A stretch of 64,000 bases of DNA, from positions 434,001 to 498,000 of the forward strand of contig JADJYE010000030.1 of assembly GCA_016719945.1 (NCBI GenBank). Reading direction: 5' to 3'. The stretch comes from Polyangiaceae bacterium. Lineage in GTDB: Bacteria; Myxococcota_A; Polyangia; Polyangiales; Polyangiaceae. Positions 28,167 to 36,707 of the stretch are shown piece by piece. The notes beneath the pieces were generated by a model. The model was not told the DNA's origin. It worked only from the letters and a program-made list of their open reading frames with translations, and ran no database searches. Within the stretch, counting starts at the first letter, position 1. Each line of letters starts with the position of its first letter. Made by a program: the position numbers and the translations under genes.

Positions 28167-29837
28167 ATGATCGGCGAGAAAATCGGTCGATATCGCGTCG
28201 AGGCGCTGCTCGGCAGAGGCGGGATGGGCCAGGTCTACAGGGCTGTGGACGAGGAGCTCGGCCGCGCGGTGGCGATCAAGCTGCTCGCGCCGGACGCCGA
28301 CGGCGACCTGGCTGCGCGGATGCGCCGCGAGGCGCGGGCGGCCAGCGCGCTGTCCCATCCGAACGCAGCGACCGTCTTCGACGTCGGTGAGCACGCCGGC
28401 AAGCCGTTCATCGTGATGGAGCTGTGCGAGGGAGACAGCGCGCGCGCCCTGGTCGGGCGACGCGGCGCCGTCGAGCCCAAGGTGAAGGTCCTGCGCCAGG
28501 TCGCCGAGGCGCTCGCTGCAGCGCACGAGCGGGGCCTGGTGCATCGCGACGTGAAGCCCGACAACGTCGTCGTCTCGACGGAGGGGAACGCGAAGCTGCT
28601 CGACTTTGGCGTCGCGAAGATCGACGTCGCGGGGCTCGATCCGAGCTCGCCGACGGAGCCAGCCCTCGCTGCTTCGCTCACGAAGACCGGCACGAGCGTG
28701 GGGTCGCCTGCGTACATGGCACCCGAGCAGCTGCGCGGGGAGCCCGTCGATGGTCGCGCCGATCAGTTCAGCTGGGGCGTGACCGCGTTCGAGCTGCTGT
28801 CGGGTCGACTGCCTTGGAAGAGCGCGACCTCCGTCTACGATCTGGTCGGCAGCATCTTGCACGAGCAAGCGTTGAGGCTCGCCGATGTCGCGCCCGAGGT
28901 CCCCCCGCGGCTCGCCGCGCTCGTCGACAAGGCGATGTCGAAGGACCGAGCTTCTCGCTACGCGTCGATGCGTGAGGTGCTCGACGAGCTGACGGACGCC
29001 GGCGTCACCCCCGCCAAGGGTGAGGCGGTCGCCCCCAGCATCGCGGCCGCGGGGGTGACGACGCACGTGCCCAGCACCCGCTCCGGCGCCGACCCAGCTG
29101 CGCCCCGAGAGCCGGCGCGTCGCGCCGTCCCGTGGTCGGTCATCGCCCCAGCCATCGCCGTCGCGATCGGGGGCACGCTGCTGATCCGCGACATCGTGAA
29201 GCCCCCGCCGGGTACGGCGACCACGGGCTCGTCGCGAGGTCCCATCCTCGGCCTCGACGACGAGGCGACGAAGCGCGCCGAGGCCGAGCTCATGAGCCTC
29301 GTCCCGTCGGCGCCCGCGTCGGCGGCCTCCGCGTCGACGTCGGGGGCCCCTGCGTCTTTGACGCCCGTCTTGCGCTGTGAGGACTCGACGGGCTGCGCGA
29401 AGGGCAACGACGCTTGGTGCGACCTCGCGGGCAAGCGCCTGGGCTGCTGCGCGCCGGGGCTCGTCTCGACGCCAGAGGGCCGCTGCACCTGCCCGCCGGG
29501 AGGCGTCACGAGCCGCGAGCAGATCGACAATGGGTGCAAGCCCGCCACCGTCGAGCTCAAAGACGAGGTGCGCGCCAAGATGAGGGCGGCCTTCCCCAAG
29601 CTCGTCGTCTGCTACGAGACCGCCCTCAAGAAGACGCCCAAGCTCAAGGGCGACGTCAGCCTCTCGTTTTCGCTCGATAGCAACGGCGTCGTGCAAAAAA
29701 GCTCGATCGCCGGCTCCAGCGCGCCCGACCCCGACTTCCAGGACTGCTTGCTGGCGGAGGTGAAGAAGCTCACGTTCTCGCCCCCCGCAGACGGCAAGGG
29801 CTCGGTCACGTACCCGCTGCAGTTCTCCCCGGACTAA
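28167..29837 (+). CDS. Ser/Thr protein kinase with AgmX/PglI-type C-terminal domain
   Basis: The kinase domain has GRGGMGQVYRA, VAIKLL, HRDVKPDN, DFGVAK and APEQLRGE, so it looks active. A Pro/Ser linker and one membrane helix (VIAPAIAVAIGGTLLI, about residues 345-360) follow. The periplasmic part has a Cys-rich segment (CCAPGLVSTPEGRCTCPPGG) and an AgmX/PglI-like domain ending YETALKKTPKLKGDVSLSFSL and LKKLTFSPP-type sequence. That C-terminal domain is common in myxobacterial gliding and secretion proteins. Starts at ATG 28167. Confidence 0.88.
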   Translation: MIGEKIGRYRVEALLGRGGMGQVYRAVDEELGRAVAIKLLAPDADGDLAARMRREARAASALSHPNAATVFDVGEHAGKPFIVMELCEGDSARALVGRRGAVEPKVKVLRQVAEALAAAHERGLVHRDVKPDNVVVSTEGNAKLLDFGVAKIDVAGLDPSSPTEPALAASLTKTGTSVGSPAYMAPEQLRGEPVDGRADQFSWGVTAFELLSGRLPWKSATSVYDLVGSILHEQALRLADVAPEVPPRLAALVDKAMSKDRASRYASMREVLDELTDAGVTPAKGEAVAPSIAAAGVTTHVPSTRSGADPAAPREPARRAVPWSVIAPAIAVAIGGTLLIRDIVKPPPGTATTGSSRGPILGLDDEATKRAEAELMSLVPSAPASAASASTSGAPASLTPVLRCEDSTGCAKGNDAWCDLAGKRLGCCAPGLVSTPEGRCTCPPGGVTSREQIDNGCKPATVELKDEVRAKMRAAFPKLVVCYETALKKTPKLKGDVSLSFSLDSNGVVQKSSIAGSSAPDPDFQDCLLAEVKKLTFSPPADGKGSVTYPLQFSPD

Positions 29838-29870
29838 GCCGTCGCGCCGGGCCCCGCGGGCGCGAAAAAA

Positions 29871-29945
29871 CTCGCGCCGGTTTGCTCGCGCGCTCGGGCG
29901 CGAGCAAACCGAAGAGCCCCGCGCCAGCGGGCGCGCGAGAAGAAA
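29871..29945 (-). repeat. Dispersed three-way-junction repeat, copy B
   Basis: On the minus strand it begins TTTCTTCTCGCGCGCCCGCT and ends CCGGCGCGAG, followed by six T residues. The second hairpin has arms GGTTTGCTCGCGC and GCGCGAGCAAACC. It starts directly after the thiolase stop, in the same direction as that gene. Confidence 0.78.
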
Positions 29946-31124
29946 CTACGCGCTGCGGTACATCGTCACGACGGCCGCGCCGCCGAGCCCGATATTGTGC
30001 TGCAGGGCGACCTTCGCGTTCGGCACCTGGCGCTTGTCCGCCTGGCCGCGCAGCTGCCACACGAGCTCCGCGCACTGCGCGACGCCGGTCGCGCCGAGCG
30101 GGTGGCCCTTGGAGAGCAGGCCGCCCGACGGGTTGGTGACGACCTTGCCGCCGTAGGTGTTGTCCCCGTCCCAGATGAAGCGCTCGGCGTCGCCCTCGCC
30201 GCACAGCCCGAGCGCCTCGTAGGTGAGCAGCTCGTTGGCCGTGAAGCAGTCGTGCAGCTCGACGACCTGCACGTCCTTCGGACCGAGCCCCGACCTCTCG
30301 TACACGAGGTCAGCGGCCTTCTTCGCCATATCGTAGCCGCACATCTTGATCATGCTCTCCTCCGCGAAGGAGGAGGGCAGGTCGGTCGCCATCGCTTGGG
30401 CGGCGATGTAGATCGGCGCGCTGATGCCGTGCTTCTTGGCGAACTCGTCGCTGCACAGGATCGCCGCGGCGGCGCCGCAGGTCGGCGGGCAGCACTGGTA
30501 GCGGGTGAACGGATCGAAGACCTCCTCGGAGGCCATGATCTCCTCGACGCTGAGGCGCTGGTTGAAGATGGCGAGCGGGTTGTTGGCCGCGTGGGCGCGG
30601 GCCTTCTCGCTGATCTTCGCGAAGGTCTCCTTCTTCGTGCCGTACTTCCAGCGGTACTCGCGCCCGGCGCCGCCGAACATCTGCGCGGCGGGCGGAGCCG
30701 ACGTGAAGCCCTGCACCTTGTTCATCACGTTGACGTGCATCTCGAGCGGGTTCGTGCGGTCGTTGAACTTGGAGCCGAGCGCGCCCTTCTCCATCTTCTC
30801 GAAGCCGACCACGAACACGCACTCCGCGCCCGCCTCGATCGCCTGACGCCCGAGCATCAGCGCGGACGAGCCGGTGCTGCAGTTGTTGTTCACGTTGAAG
30901 ACCGGGACGCCGGTGAGCCCGAGGTCGTACACCGCGCGCTGGCCGCAGGTGCTGTCCCCGTAGACGTAGCCCGCGAAGACCTGCTCGATGCTCTTGTAGT
31001 CGACGCCGGCGTCCTTCAAGGCCGCGCGACCGGCCGCGGTGGCCATCACGTGGTAGTCCTCGCTCGCGCCAGGCTTCGCGAACTTCGTCATCCCGACGCC
31101 AATCACGTTCACTCGACGACCCAT
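29946..31124 (-). CDS. SCP-x-type thiolase (lipid-transfer thiolase)
   Basis: The 392-residue protein is a thiolase of the SCP-x/lipid-transfer type. It shows NVNNNCSTGSSALMLG with the active-site Cys, QCCPPTCGAAAAILCS, ELHDCFTANEL, and NPSGGLLSKGHPLGATG with the catalytic His. It would cleave 3-ketoacyl-CoA with branched or sterol-like side chains. The multifunctional dehydrogenase/hydratase lies 47 bases upstream on the same strand, which completes a beta-oxidation set. ATG at 31124 follows GGAGAG. No SCP2 domain is fused here; three are on the upstream enzyme. Confidence 0.9.
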   Translation of the reverse strand: MGRRVNVIGVGMTKFAKPGASEDYHVMATAAGRAALKDAGVDYKSIEQVFAGYVYGDSTCGQRAVYDLGLTGVPVFNVNNNCSTGSSALMLGRQAIEAGAECVFVVGFEKMEKGALGSKFNDRTNPLEMHVNVMNKVQGFTSAPPAAQMFGGAGREYRWKYGTKKETFAKISEKARAHAANNPLAIFNQRLSVEEIMASEEVFDPFTRYQCCPPTCGAAAAILCSDEFAKKHGISAPIYIAAQAMATDLPSSFAEESMIKMCGYDMAKKAADLVYERSGLGPKDVQVVELHDCFTANELLTYEALGLCGEGDAERFIWDGDNTYGGKVVTNPSGGLLSKGHPLGATGVAQCAELVWQLRGQADKRQVPNAKVALQHNIGLGGAAVVTMYRSA

Positions 31125-31171
31125 GGTGCTCTCCTTCGGTGATCTCTAGCAAAAGCGGTGACGAAGCGCTC

Positions 31172-34100
31172 TCAGGCCAGGCCCTTGATGAAGCCGACGC
31201 GGTGGGCGAGCCGCACGTCGCCCTCGACCTTCAGCTTGCCGTGTTGGAACAGCGCGCGAGCGTTGCCGCTCTTTGCGAGCTCTGCCAGGTCGTCGTCGGA
31301 GATGGTCATCACCGCCGCCGCGCCCTTCGCGTCGCCCTCCGCCACCGTCGCCGGGCTCTTCGTGCCGTCGACGACCCACGTCGATCCGTCGACCTTGAAC
31401 GCGACGACCGCGCCGAGCCCCTTGCCGAGCGCCGGCTCCTTCGCGAGGCGCTCGCCGAGCGCCTTCATGAGGGTCGGAGCGTTGTTCGCCTTCGCCGCCG
31501 CCGGCGCAGCCGCGGCCGCAGCGCCGCCGCTCGCCGCGCGGGCCTTGGCGATCGCGGCCTCGGCCGCCTTCGGATCGACCTTCTTCAGGAACATGAGCTT
31601 CTGCGACGCCATCACGTTCCCGCCGATCTTCAGCTTGCCGGCGAAGTAGAGCTTCTGCGCGTCGGCGCCGCCCGTCGTCATCGCGAGGAAGTCCTCGTCG
31701 GTGAGCTCGAGCGTGACGTCGGGCGAGGCGATGTCGCCCGCCTCGACCTTGGCCGGCGACGATTTGAGATCGAGGTAGTACCCGCTCTCGGGGCTCTTGA
31801 GCTTGAACTGGAAGCTCGTCTTGATGGTGGTCGCGAGGTCAGGGTTCTTCTCGACGTAGTCGCGGATGGCCACGAAGATGTCAGCCGAGGTCAGCTTGCC
31901 GGGCTCGGCGGGCGCCGCAGCGGCCGCAGCCGCCGGGGCGGGCGCGGCTGCTGCGAGCCGACCCTCCGCGGCCATCTGCTGCATGAGCTTCTGGCCGTCC
32001 ATCTTCTTCAAGAACTCGAGCTTCTGTGAGGCCATCACGTTGCCCGAGATCTTGAGTTGCCCGCCGAAGTACAGCTTCTGCGGGTTGAGCTTGCCGGTCG
32101 CCATGCCGATGAAGTCAGCGTCCGACAGCTCGAGGGTGACGTCGGCGCCAGCGAGCTCTCCCGCCGCGACCTTGCCGGGCGGCGCCTTGAAATCGATGTA
32201 GTACGCGCTGTCGGGGCCCTTCAGCTTGAACTGGAAGCTCGTCTTGATCTGCCCGGCCATCTCCGGGTTCTTCTCGACGTAGAAGCCGATCACGTCGAAG
32301 AGCAGCTTGCTCGTGACGGCGTCGGCGCTCGCCGCGGCGGGTGCGGCGCTCGCCTGCGCGGCAGGCGCGGCGGCCGGCTTCGCCTGAGGCTTCGGTACCT
32401 CTTGGTAGAGCTCGACGACGCCGTTCGAAAGCACGACCTTGTCGCGCTCCTTCACCTTGCAGCGCACGGTGACCTTGTCGCCGTCTCGCCACAGCTCGGT
32501 GATCAGCGTCTCGCCGGGGAAGACGCTGTCGGCGAAGCGGGCGCGGATGCTCTTGAACAGGCGCGCGTCGCCGTCGCAGAACGCGCCCACCGCGTGGCGT
32601 GCGGCGTAGCCGAACGTGCACAGGCCGTGGAGGATCGGCTTATCGAAGCCGAAGTTCTTCGCGAACGTCGGATCCGCGTGCAGCGGGTTCCAGTCGCCGT
32701 TCAAGCGGTAGAGCAGCGCTTGGTGCTCGTCGATCTTCTGCTCGACGACCTTGTCGGCGGCGCGCTCCGGCGGGCTGTTCGCGTCGCTGGCAGGGCCGCG
32801 CTCGCCGCCCCAGCCGCCCGCCCCGCGCACGACCATCGACAGCTCGTTGGCGATCAAGAGCTCGCCCGCCTCGTCGAAGCTCTTCATCTCCATCACGACG
32901 ACAGCGTTCTTTCCCTTGTCCCAGATCTCCTTGATCTTCGCCTTGTGGGTGAGCTTCGCGTGCGGCGGCAGGGGTCGCGTCACCGAGATGTATTGCTCGC
33001 CGTGCAGCACGCGCTCGAAGCCATAGTTGAGGCCAGGCGCCATCTCGCCGCGGCGCGCGGCGTCGAGCAGCGCCTTGATCGCCGGGGTCACCCCGTACGT
33101 CGGGAAGGGCTGGAAGCCCCGCGGGCTCATCTCGTACGCGTAGGCGACCTCCTTCTCGTCGAGGGGGTTCGAAGCGGCGCCGATCGACAGCGCGTAGAGG
33201 GAGAGATCTCGCTCGTCGTAGCTGGTCGTGACGGCCGGGAACTCGTAGCCGAGGGCCGCGTCGACATCGATGAGCTCGTTGCCGCCGTGGCTCTTCTTGT
33301 TGATGTTGTCGAGGATCGGCTGCATCGACTCGTTGATGTTCGTCGGGTGCGTGGTCTTGGCGAAGCCGGTGATGTCGCCGAACGCCTTCTGCACCTGCTC
33401 GATCGAGATCGGCTTGCCGTTGCCGAAGGTCTTGCCCTGGCTGCGCTCCCAGCGAAGCTTCGCCATGAAGCCGCCGCCCACCTCGAACGTGCCGCCGTTC
33501 TCCTGGCAGCTCTCGTGCGCGAGGTACGCGACGAGCGGCGATACGACCTCGGGCTTGAGCGCGTCGACGACCTCCTTGGGGAGCACCGTCTCGGTGAGGC
33601 GTGAGCCGGCGATCGGGGCGATCGTGTTCGCGAACACGTTGTTCTTCTTGCCCTCCAGCGCGAGCGTTTGGGCAAAGCCGATGATGCCCATCTTCGCCAT
33701 CGCGTAGTTCGCCTGGCCGAAGTTGCCGTAGATGCCGGCTGCGGACGCCGTCATGATGATGCGGCCGTACTTCGCGTCGCGCATGTGCGGCCACGCGGCC
33801 TTGGTGACCTTGTAGCTGCCGAGCACGTGCACCCGGTAGATGAGGTCCCAGTCCTCGTCGGTCATCTTCTGGAAGCTGGTGTCGCGCAGGATGCCGGCGT
33901 TGTTGACGATGATGTCGATGCGCTTGTACGCATCCATCGCGGCTTGCACGATCTTGTCGCCGTTCTCGACCGAGTCGTAGTTCGCGACCGCCTCACCACC
34001 CGCCGCCTTGATCTCCGCGACGACGCGCTCGGCCGGCGTCTTGTCGCCGCTGCCGCCGCCATGCATGGAGCCGCCGAGGTCGTTCACCACGACCTTGCAG

Positions 34101-34195
34101 CCTCGGCTGCCGAGAAGCAGGGCGTGCGAACGGCCCAGGCCGCCGCCGGCGCCCGTGACGATAGCGACGCGGCCATCGAAGCGGAGCTCGCTCAT
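31172..34195 (-). CDS. Multifunctional SDR-MaoC enzyme with three SCP2 domains
   Basis: Residues about 1-310 form a short-chain dehydrogenase (TGAGGGLGRSHALLLGSRG, catalytic NYAMAK). Residues 330-610 are a hot-dog 2-enoyl-CoA hydratase 2 (YRLNGDWNPLHADPTFAKNF). Three sterol-carrier-2 domains follow at about 645-745, 770-870 and 905-1007. The order equals the peroxisomal multifunctional enzyme HSD17B4, which has one SCP2 domain. It would hydrate enoyl-CoA and oxidise the R-hydroxyacyl-CoA, with the SCP2 domains binding substrate lipid. GGAGGAA precedes the ATG. The first two SCP2 domains are close repeats. Confidence 0.92.
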   Translation of the reverse strand: MSELRFDGRVAIVTGAGGGLGRSHALLLGSRGCKVVVNDLGGSMHGGGSGDKTPAERVVAEIKAAGGEAVANYDSVENGDKIVQAAMDAYKRIDIIVNNAGILRDTSFQKMTDEDWDLIYRVHVLGSYKVTKAAWPHMRDAKYGRIIMTASAAGIYGNFGQANYAMAKMGIIGFAQTLALEGKKNNVFANTIAPIAGSRLTETVLPKEVVDALKPEVVSPLVAYLAHESCQENGGTFEVGGGFMAKLRWERSQGKTFGNGKPISIEQVQKAFGDITGFAKTTHPTNINESMQPILDNINKKSHGGNELIDVDAALGYEFPAVTTSYDERDLSLYALSIGAASNPLDEKEVAYAYEMSPRGFQPFPTYGVTPAIKALLDAARRGEMAPGLNYGFERVLHGEQYISVTRPLPPHAKLTHKAKIKEIWDKGKNAVVVMEMKSFDEAGELLIANELSMVVRGAGGWGGERGPASDANSPPERAADKVVEQKIDEHQALLYRLNGDWNPLHADPTFAKNFGFDKPILHGLCTFGYAARHAVGAFCDGDARLFKSIRARFADSVFPGETLITELWRDGDKVTVRCKVKERDKVVLSNGVVELYQEVPKPQAKPAAAPAAQASAAPAAASADAVTSKLLFDVIGFYVEKNPEMAGQIKTSFQFKLKGPDSAYYIDFKAPPGKVAAGELAGADVTLELSDADFIGMATGKLNPQKLYFGGQLKISGNVMASQKLEFLKKMDGQKLMQQMAAEGRLAAAAPAPAAAAAAAPAEPGKLTSADIFVAIRDYVEKNPDLATTIKTSFQFKLKSPESGYYLDLKSSPAKVEAGDIASPDVTLELTDEDFLAMTTGGADAQKLYFAGKLKIGGNVMASQKLMFLKKVDPKAAEAAIAKARAASGGAAAAAAPAAAKANNAPTLMKALGERLAKEPALGKGLGAVVAFKVDGSTWVVDGTKSPATVAEGDAKGAAAVMTISDDDLAELAKSGNARALFQHGKLKVEGDVRLAHRVGFIKGLA

Positions 34196-34315
34196 GATCG
34201 TTCCTCCTCCACGCGCCCCGGCGAATCTGTCGGGGTCTAATATTTAGCGTGCGAACCTTTAGTGCGCCAGGCGCCGGAGTCAACGGGGGACGTGGGGTGC
34301 TGCTATGAAGAGACC

Positions 34316-35305
34316 GTGAGATCCGTGGCCCTGGGCTCCCTCGTCGCGGCGCTGCTCCTGTCGGTGGCCTGCGGTCCGCCCGCAGACTGCCCGCCGTGCA
34401 GCACGGCGGCCGCCGGTCCGACGAGCTCCACGACCCCGGCCGCTCCGGCGCAGTCCGGCGCGAAGCGGCTCGTGTTCAAGAAGCTCGACCGCGAGGTGAA
34501 GAGCCTGGACCTGGACGCGATCTTGAAGGCGGTGCCCGCCGAGACGGTGAAGCAGCACGACCCCTACTACAACCGAGAGAAGACCTACCGCGCGGTGCCG
34601 CTCTCGCACGTGGTGACCCTCGCGTTCCCGGGTGAGGAGGGGCTGCCGACGAAGGAGTTCGTGCTGCGCGCGCTCGACGGCTACACGGTGCCGCTCAGAG
34701 GCGGAAAGGTCTTCGAGGACGGCGCCTACATCGCGTTCGAAGATCTGGAGGTGCCTGGCTGGGAGCCGATCGGCCAGCAGAAGGCGAACCCGGGGCCCTT
34801 CTACCTGGTGTGGGCGAAGAGGGAGCAGACCAACCTCGAGACGCACCCACGGCCGTATCAGCTCGCTTCCATCGAGATCGCCGACTTCGAGGTCGTCTTC
34901 CCCTGGACCGTCCCGCGAGGGCTCGCCGAGGGCACGCCCGAGCGTCGAGGCTTCGGGACGTTTCGCGAGCAGTGCGTCCACTGTCACGCGATCAACCGAC
35001 AAGGCGGTCGCGTCGGGCCAGAGCTCAACGTGCCGAAGAGCATCGTGGAGTATCGACCGATCGATCAGATCAAGGCGTACATCAGGGACCCTCTCACGTT
35101 CAGGTACTCGACGATGCCGCCGCACCCGAAGATGACCGACCAAGATCTCGACGACCTGGTCTCCTACTTCACCGCGATGAAGGAGCGGAAGCACGACGAA
35201 GAGACGGCGAAGCCGCCTGGAAGTGTGGCGCCCGCGCCGTCCTCGAGCGCACCGCCCGCACCCTCGTCGAGCGCGCGTTCGCCGGGAGATCCGCAGCACC
35301 TTTGA
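34316..35305 (+). CDS. Monohaem cytochrome c lipoprotein
   Basis: The lipobox (LLLSVACGP) lies after the start GTG 34316; an upstream ATG-like start at 34262 would precede a longer signal and is less likely. An N-terminal domain of 170 residues (KSLDLDAILKAVPAETV, PGWEPIGQQKANPGPFYLVW) is not recognised with certainty; it has a beta-rich look similar to molybdopterin-oxidoreductase-type folds. The C-terminal part has one haem site, CVHCH, and YSTMPPHPKMTD with a probable Met axial ligand. It ends in a Pro/Ser tail. Membrane electron transfer is likely. Confidence 0.8.
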   Translation: MRSVALGSLVAALLLSVACGPPADCPPCSTAAAGPTSSTTPAAPAQSGAKRLVFKKLDREVKSLDLDAILKAVPAETVKQHDPYYNREKTYRAVPLSHVVTLAFPGEEGLPTKEFVLRALDGYTVPLRGGKVFEDGAYIAFEDLEVPGWEPIGQQKANPGPFYLVWAKREQTNLETHPRPYQLASIEIADFEVVFPWTVPRGLAEGTPERRGFGTFREQCVHCHAINRQGGRVGPELNVPKSIVEYRPIDQIKAYIRDPLTFRYSTMPPHPKMTDQDLDDLVSYFTAMKERKHDEETAKPPGSVAPAPSSSAPPAPSSSARSPGDPQHL

Positions 35306-35361
35306 GCCGCTCGCGAAGCAGTTATCGAAGTGAACGTGCTGTTCGCCGGAAACTGGACGGA

Positions 35362-35388
35362 CCTGCAGGTACTGATTAAACCTGCAGG
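35362..35388 (+). promoter_or_regulatory. Repeated CCTGCAGG operator before HTH gene
   Basis: CCTGCAGG occurs at 35362-35369 and 35381-35388, with the first inside ACCTGCAGGT. The sites lie directly before the ATG at 35390, and the second also provides the ribosome site. This suggests that the HTH protein binds here and represses itself. It supports ATG 35390 over the upstream GTG. Confidence 0.55.
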
Positions 35389-35389
35389 C

Positions 35390-35644
35390 ATGAACGCAAA
35401 CCACCACGCGGTCCTCTACGCCCTCTTCACGCTCGCGCAGACCGATCAGCACGCGACCGTCCTGCGCGTCGCCCGCTCGTCGGGCCTCTCGCGCGACGAG
35501 GTGGAGTCCTCGCTCGCCGCGCTCGATCGCGCAGGCCTCGTCTTCGGCGAGCGTGTCCGGTTGACGATGCAGGGGCTCGGCGCGGCGCTGATGATGGGCG
35601 CGCCGCGCGCCCGCCGTGTCGCGCCGGCGAAGAAGGCGGCCTGA
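35390..35644 (+). CDS. Small winged-helix/HTH protein
   Basis: An 84-residue protein with a helix-turn-helix: LRVARSSGLSRDEVESSL then LDRAGLVFGERVRLTMQG, which reads as a recognition helix and a wing. The tail is basic (ARRVAPAKKAA), a further DNA contact. An upstream GTG at 35330 would add 20 residues, but the repeated CCTGCAGG between the two starts argues for the ATG. No target is known; autoregulation is likely. Confidence 0.65.
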   Translation: MNANHHAVLYALFTLAQTDQHATVLRVARSSGLSRDEVESSLAALDRAGLVFGERVRLTMQGLGAALMMGAPRARRVAPAKKAA

Positions 35645-35726
35645 CGACGGTGGAGGGCGGCCGCGCGGCACAGCTCGGCCGCGAAGTTGCTCGTGCCTGC
35701 GCGGCGGGCGGCATCATTCGCGGCCC

Positions 35727-36707
35727 ATGCGCCTCCAACGCCCCTTCCTTCTCATCATCGTGCTCGCCGGGTGCGCGCGCCCTTCCGAGCGGACACCGAG
35801 CCCGCCGCGCATCGCCTTCGACCCCGACGTCGTCGAGACGCACGCGCCTGCGCCGATCGAGTCCCCCGCGCGGGTCTCCGCCGCCTTCGATCCGACGAAG
35901 GCCGACCCCACCTGCGACGCGACGCCTGCGTGTCAGGGTGAGTCGTGCTGCACGAAGATCCTCGTGCCTGCTGGCTCGTACGCCGACCCGCGCGCTGGAG
36001 AGGTCGGCGTCGAGGCGTTCTATCTCGACAAGTACGAGCTCACCGTCGGCCGCGTGAGGCGCTGGGTCGAGGCGGGGAGCCCGGTGCCCGCAGACGGTGT
36101 GCTCCTCGGCGACGACTCGGGCGGCAAGCCCATCCGCTGGAGCGCTTCGTTCAAGGTGCAGGACGAGGACCGGCTGCGCGGCTGGGAGCGCTACGACACG
36201 TGGCGCGTCGGCAAGGCCGAGCTCCCGAAGAACTTTCTCGACTGGTACACGGCTGCCGCGGTGTGCGCGCACGCAGGCGGACGCCTGCCGACCGACGCCG
36301 AGTGGCGCTACGTCGCGCTCGGCGGCGATGAAGCTCGAAAGTTTCCATGGGGCGCGGAGCCGCAGACACCCGAGCGCGCCGTCTACAACTGCATGGGCGA
36401 TGGCGATCAGAGCTGCTCGCTCGCCGACATCCTCCCCGTCGGCTCACGCCCGAAAGGCGCTGGCCGCTGGGGGCACCTCGACCTCGCAGGCTCGATGTTC
36501 GAGTGGACGCTCGACGCCGGAGGGTCCGAGCAGACAGTGAACCGAGGCGGGGGGTTCTGCTACATCGGCGGGCTCGATCGGCGCGTCGAGGTCGCCAAGA
36601 GCACGGAGAACGTGCGCCGAGACAAGCCCGACGTCGTGAGCCATATGGTCGGCGCTCGCTGCGCGTTCGACGTCGAGGAGACCGGCCATGCCGTCGCCTC
36701 TCGCTGA
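35727..36707 (+). CDS. SUMF1/FGE-fold lipoprotein A
   Basis: The lipobox is LLIIVLAGC. The main body matches the formylglycine-generating-enzyme (SUMF1) fold: VEAFYLDKYELTVGRVRRWVEAG, HAGGRLPTDAEWRYVALGG, and NRGGGFCYIGG near the end. True FGE converts a sulfatase Cys to formylglycine with a copper site held by Cys residues; here the two typical C-terminal catalytic cysteines are not clearly present, and no sulfatase gene is nearby. In myxobacteria these proteins more often act as extracellular recognition or kinase-sensor domains. The gene overlaps the next by 20 bases. Confidence 0.85.
   Translation: MRLQRPFLLIIVLAGCARPSERTPSPPRIAFDPDVVETHAPAPIESPARVSAAFDPTKADPTCDATPACQGESCCTKILVPAGSYADPRAGEVGVEAFYLDKYELTVGRVRRWVEAGSPVPADGVLLGDDSGGKPIRWSASFKVQDEDRLRGWERYDTWRVGKAELPKNFLDWYTAAAVCAHAGGRLPTDAEWRYVALGGDEARKFPWGAEPQTPERAVYNCMGDGDQSCSLADILPVGSRPKGAGRWGHLDLAGSMFEWTLDAGGSEQTVNRGGGFCYIGGLDRRVEVAKSTENVRRDKPDVVSHMVGARCAFDVEETGHAVASR

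Noticed and set aside
27408..29696. 762-residue minus-strand frame
   Set aside because: Only the last 240 codons, the transporter-like protein, look real; the rest is opposite the kinase gene.
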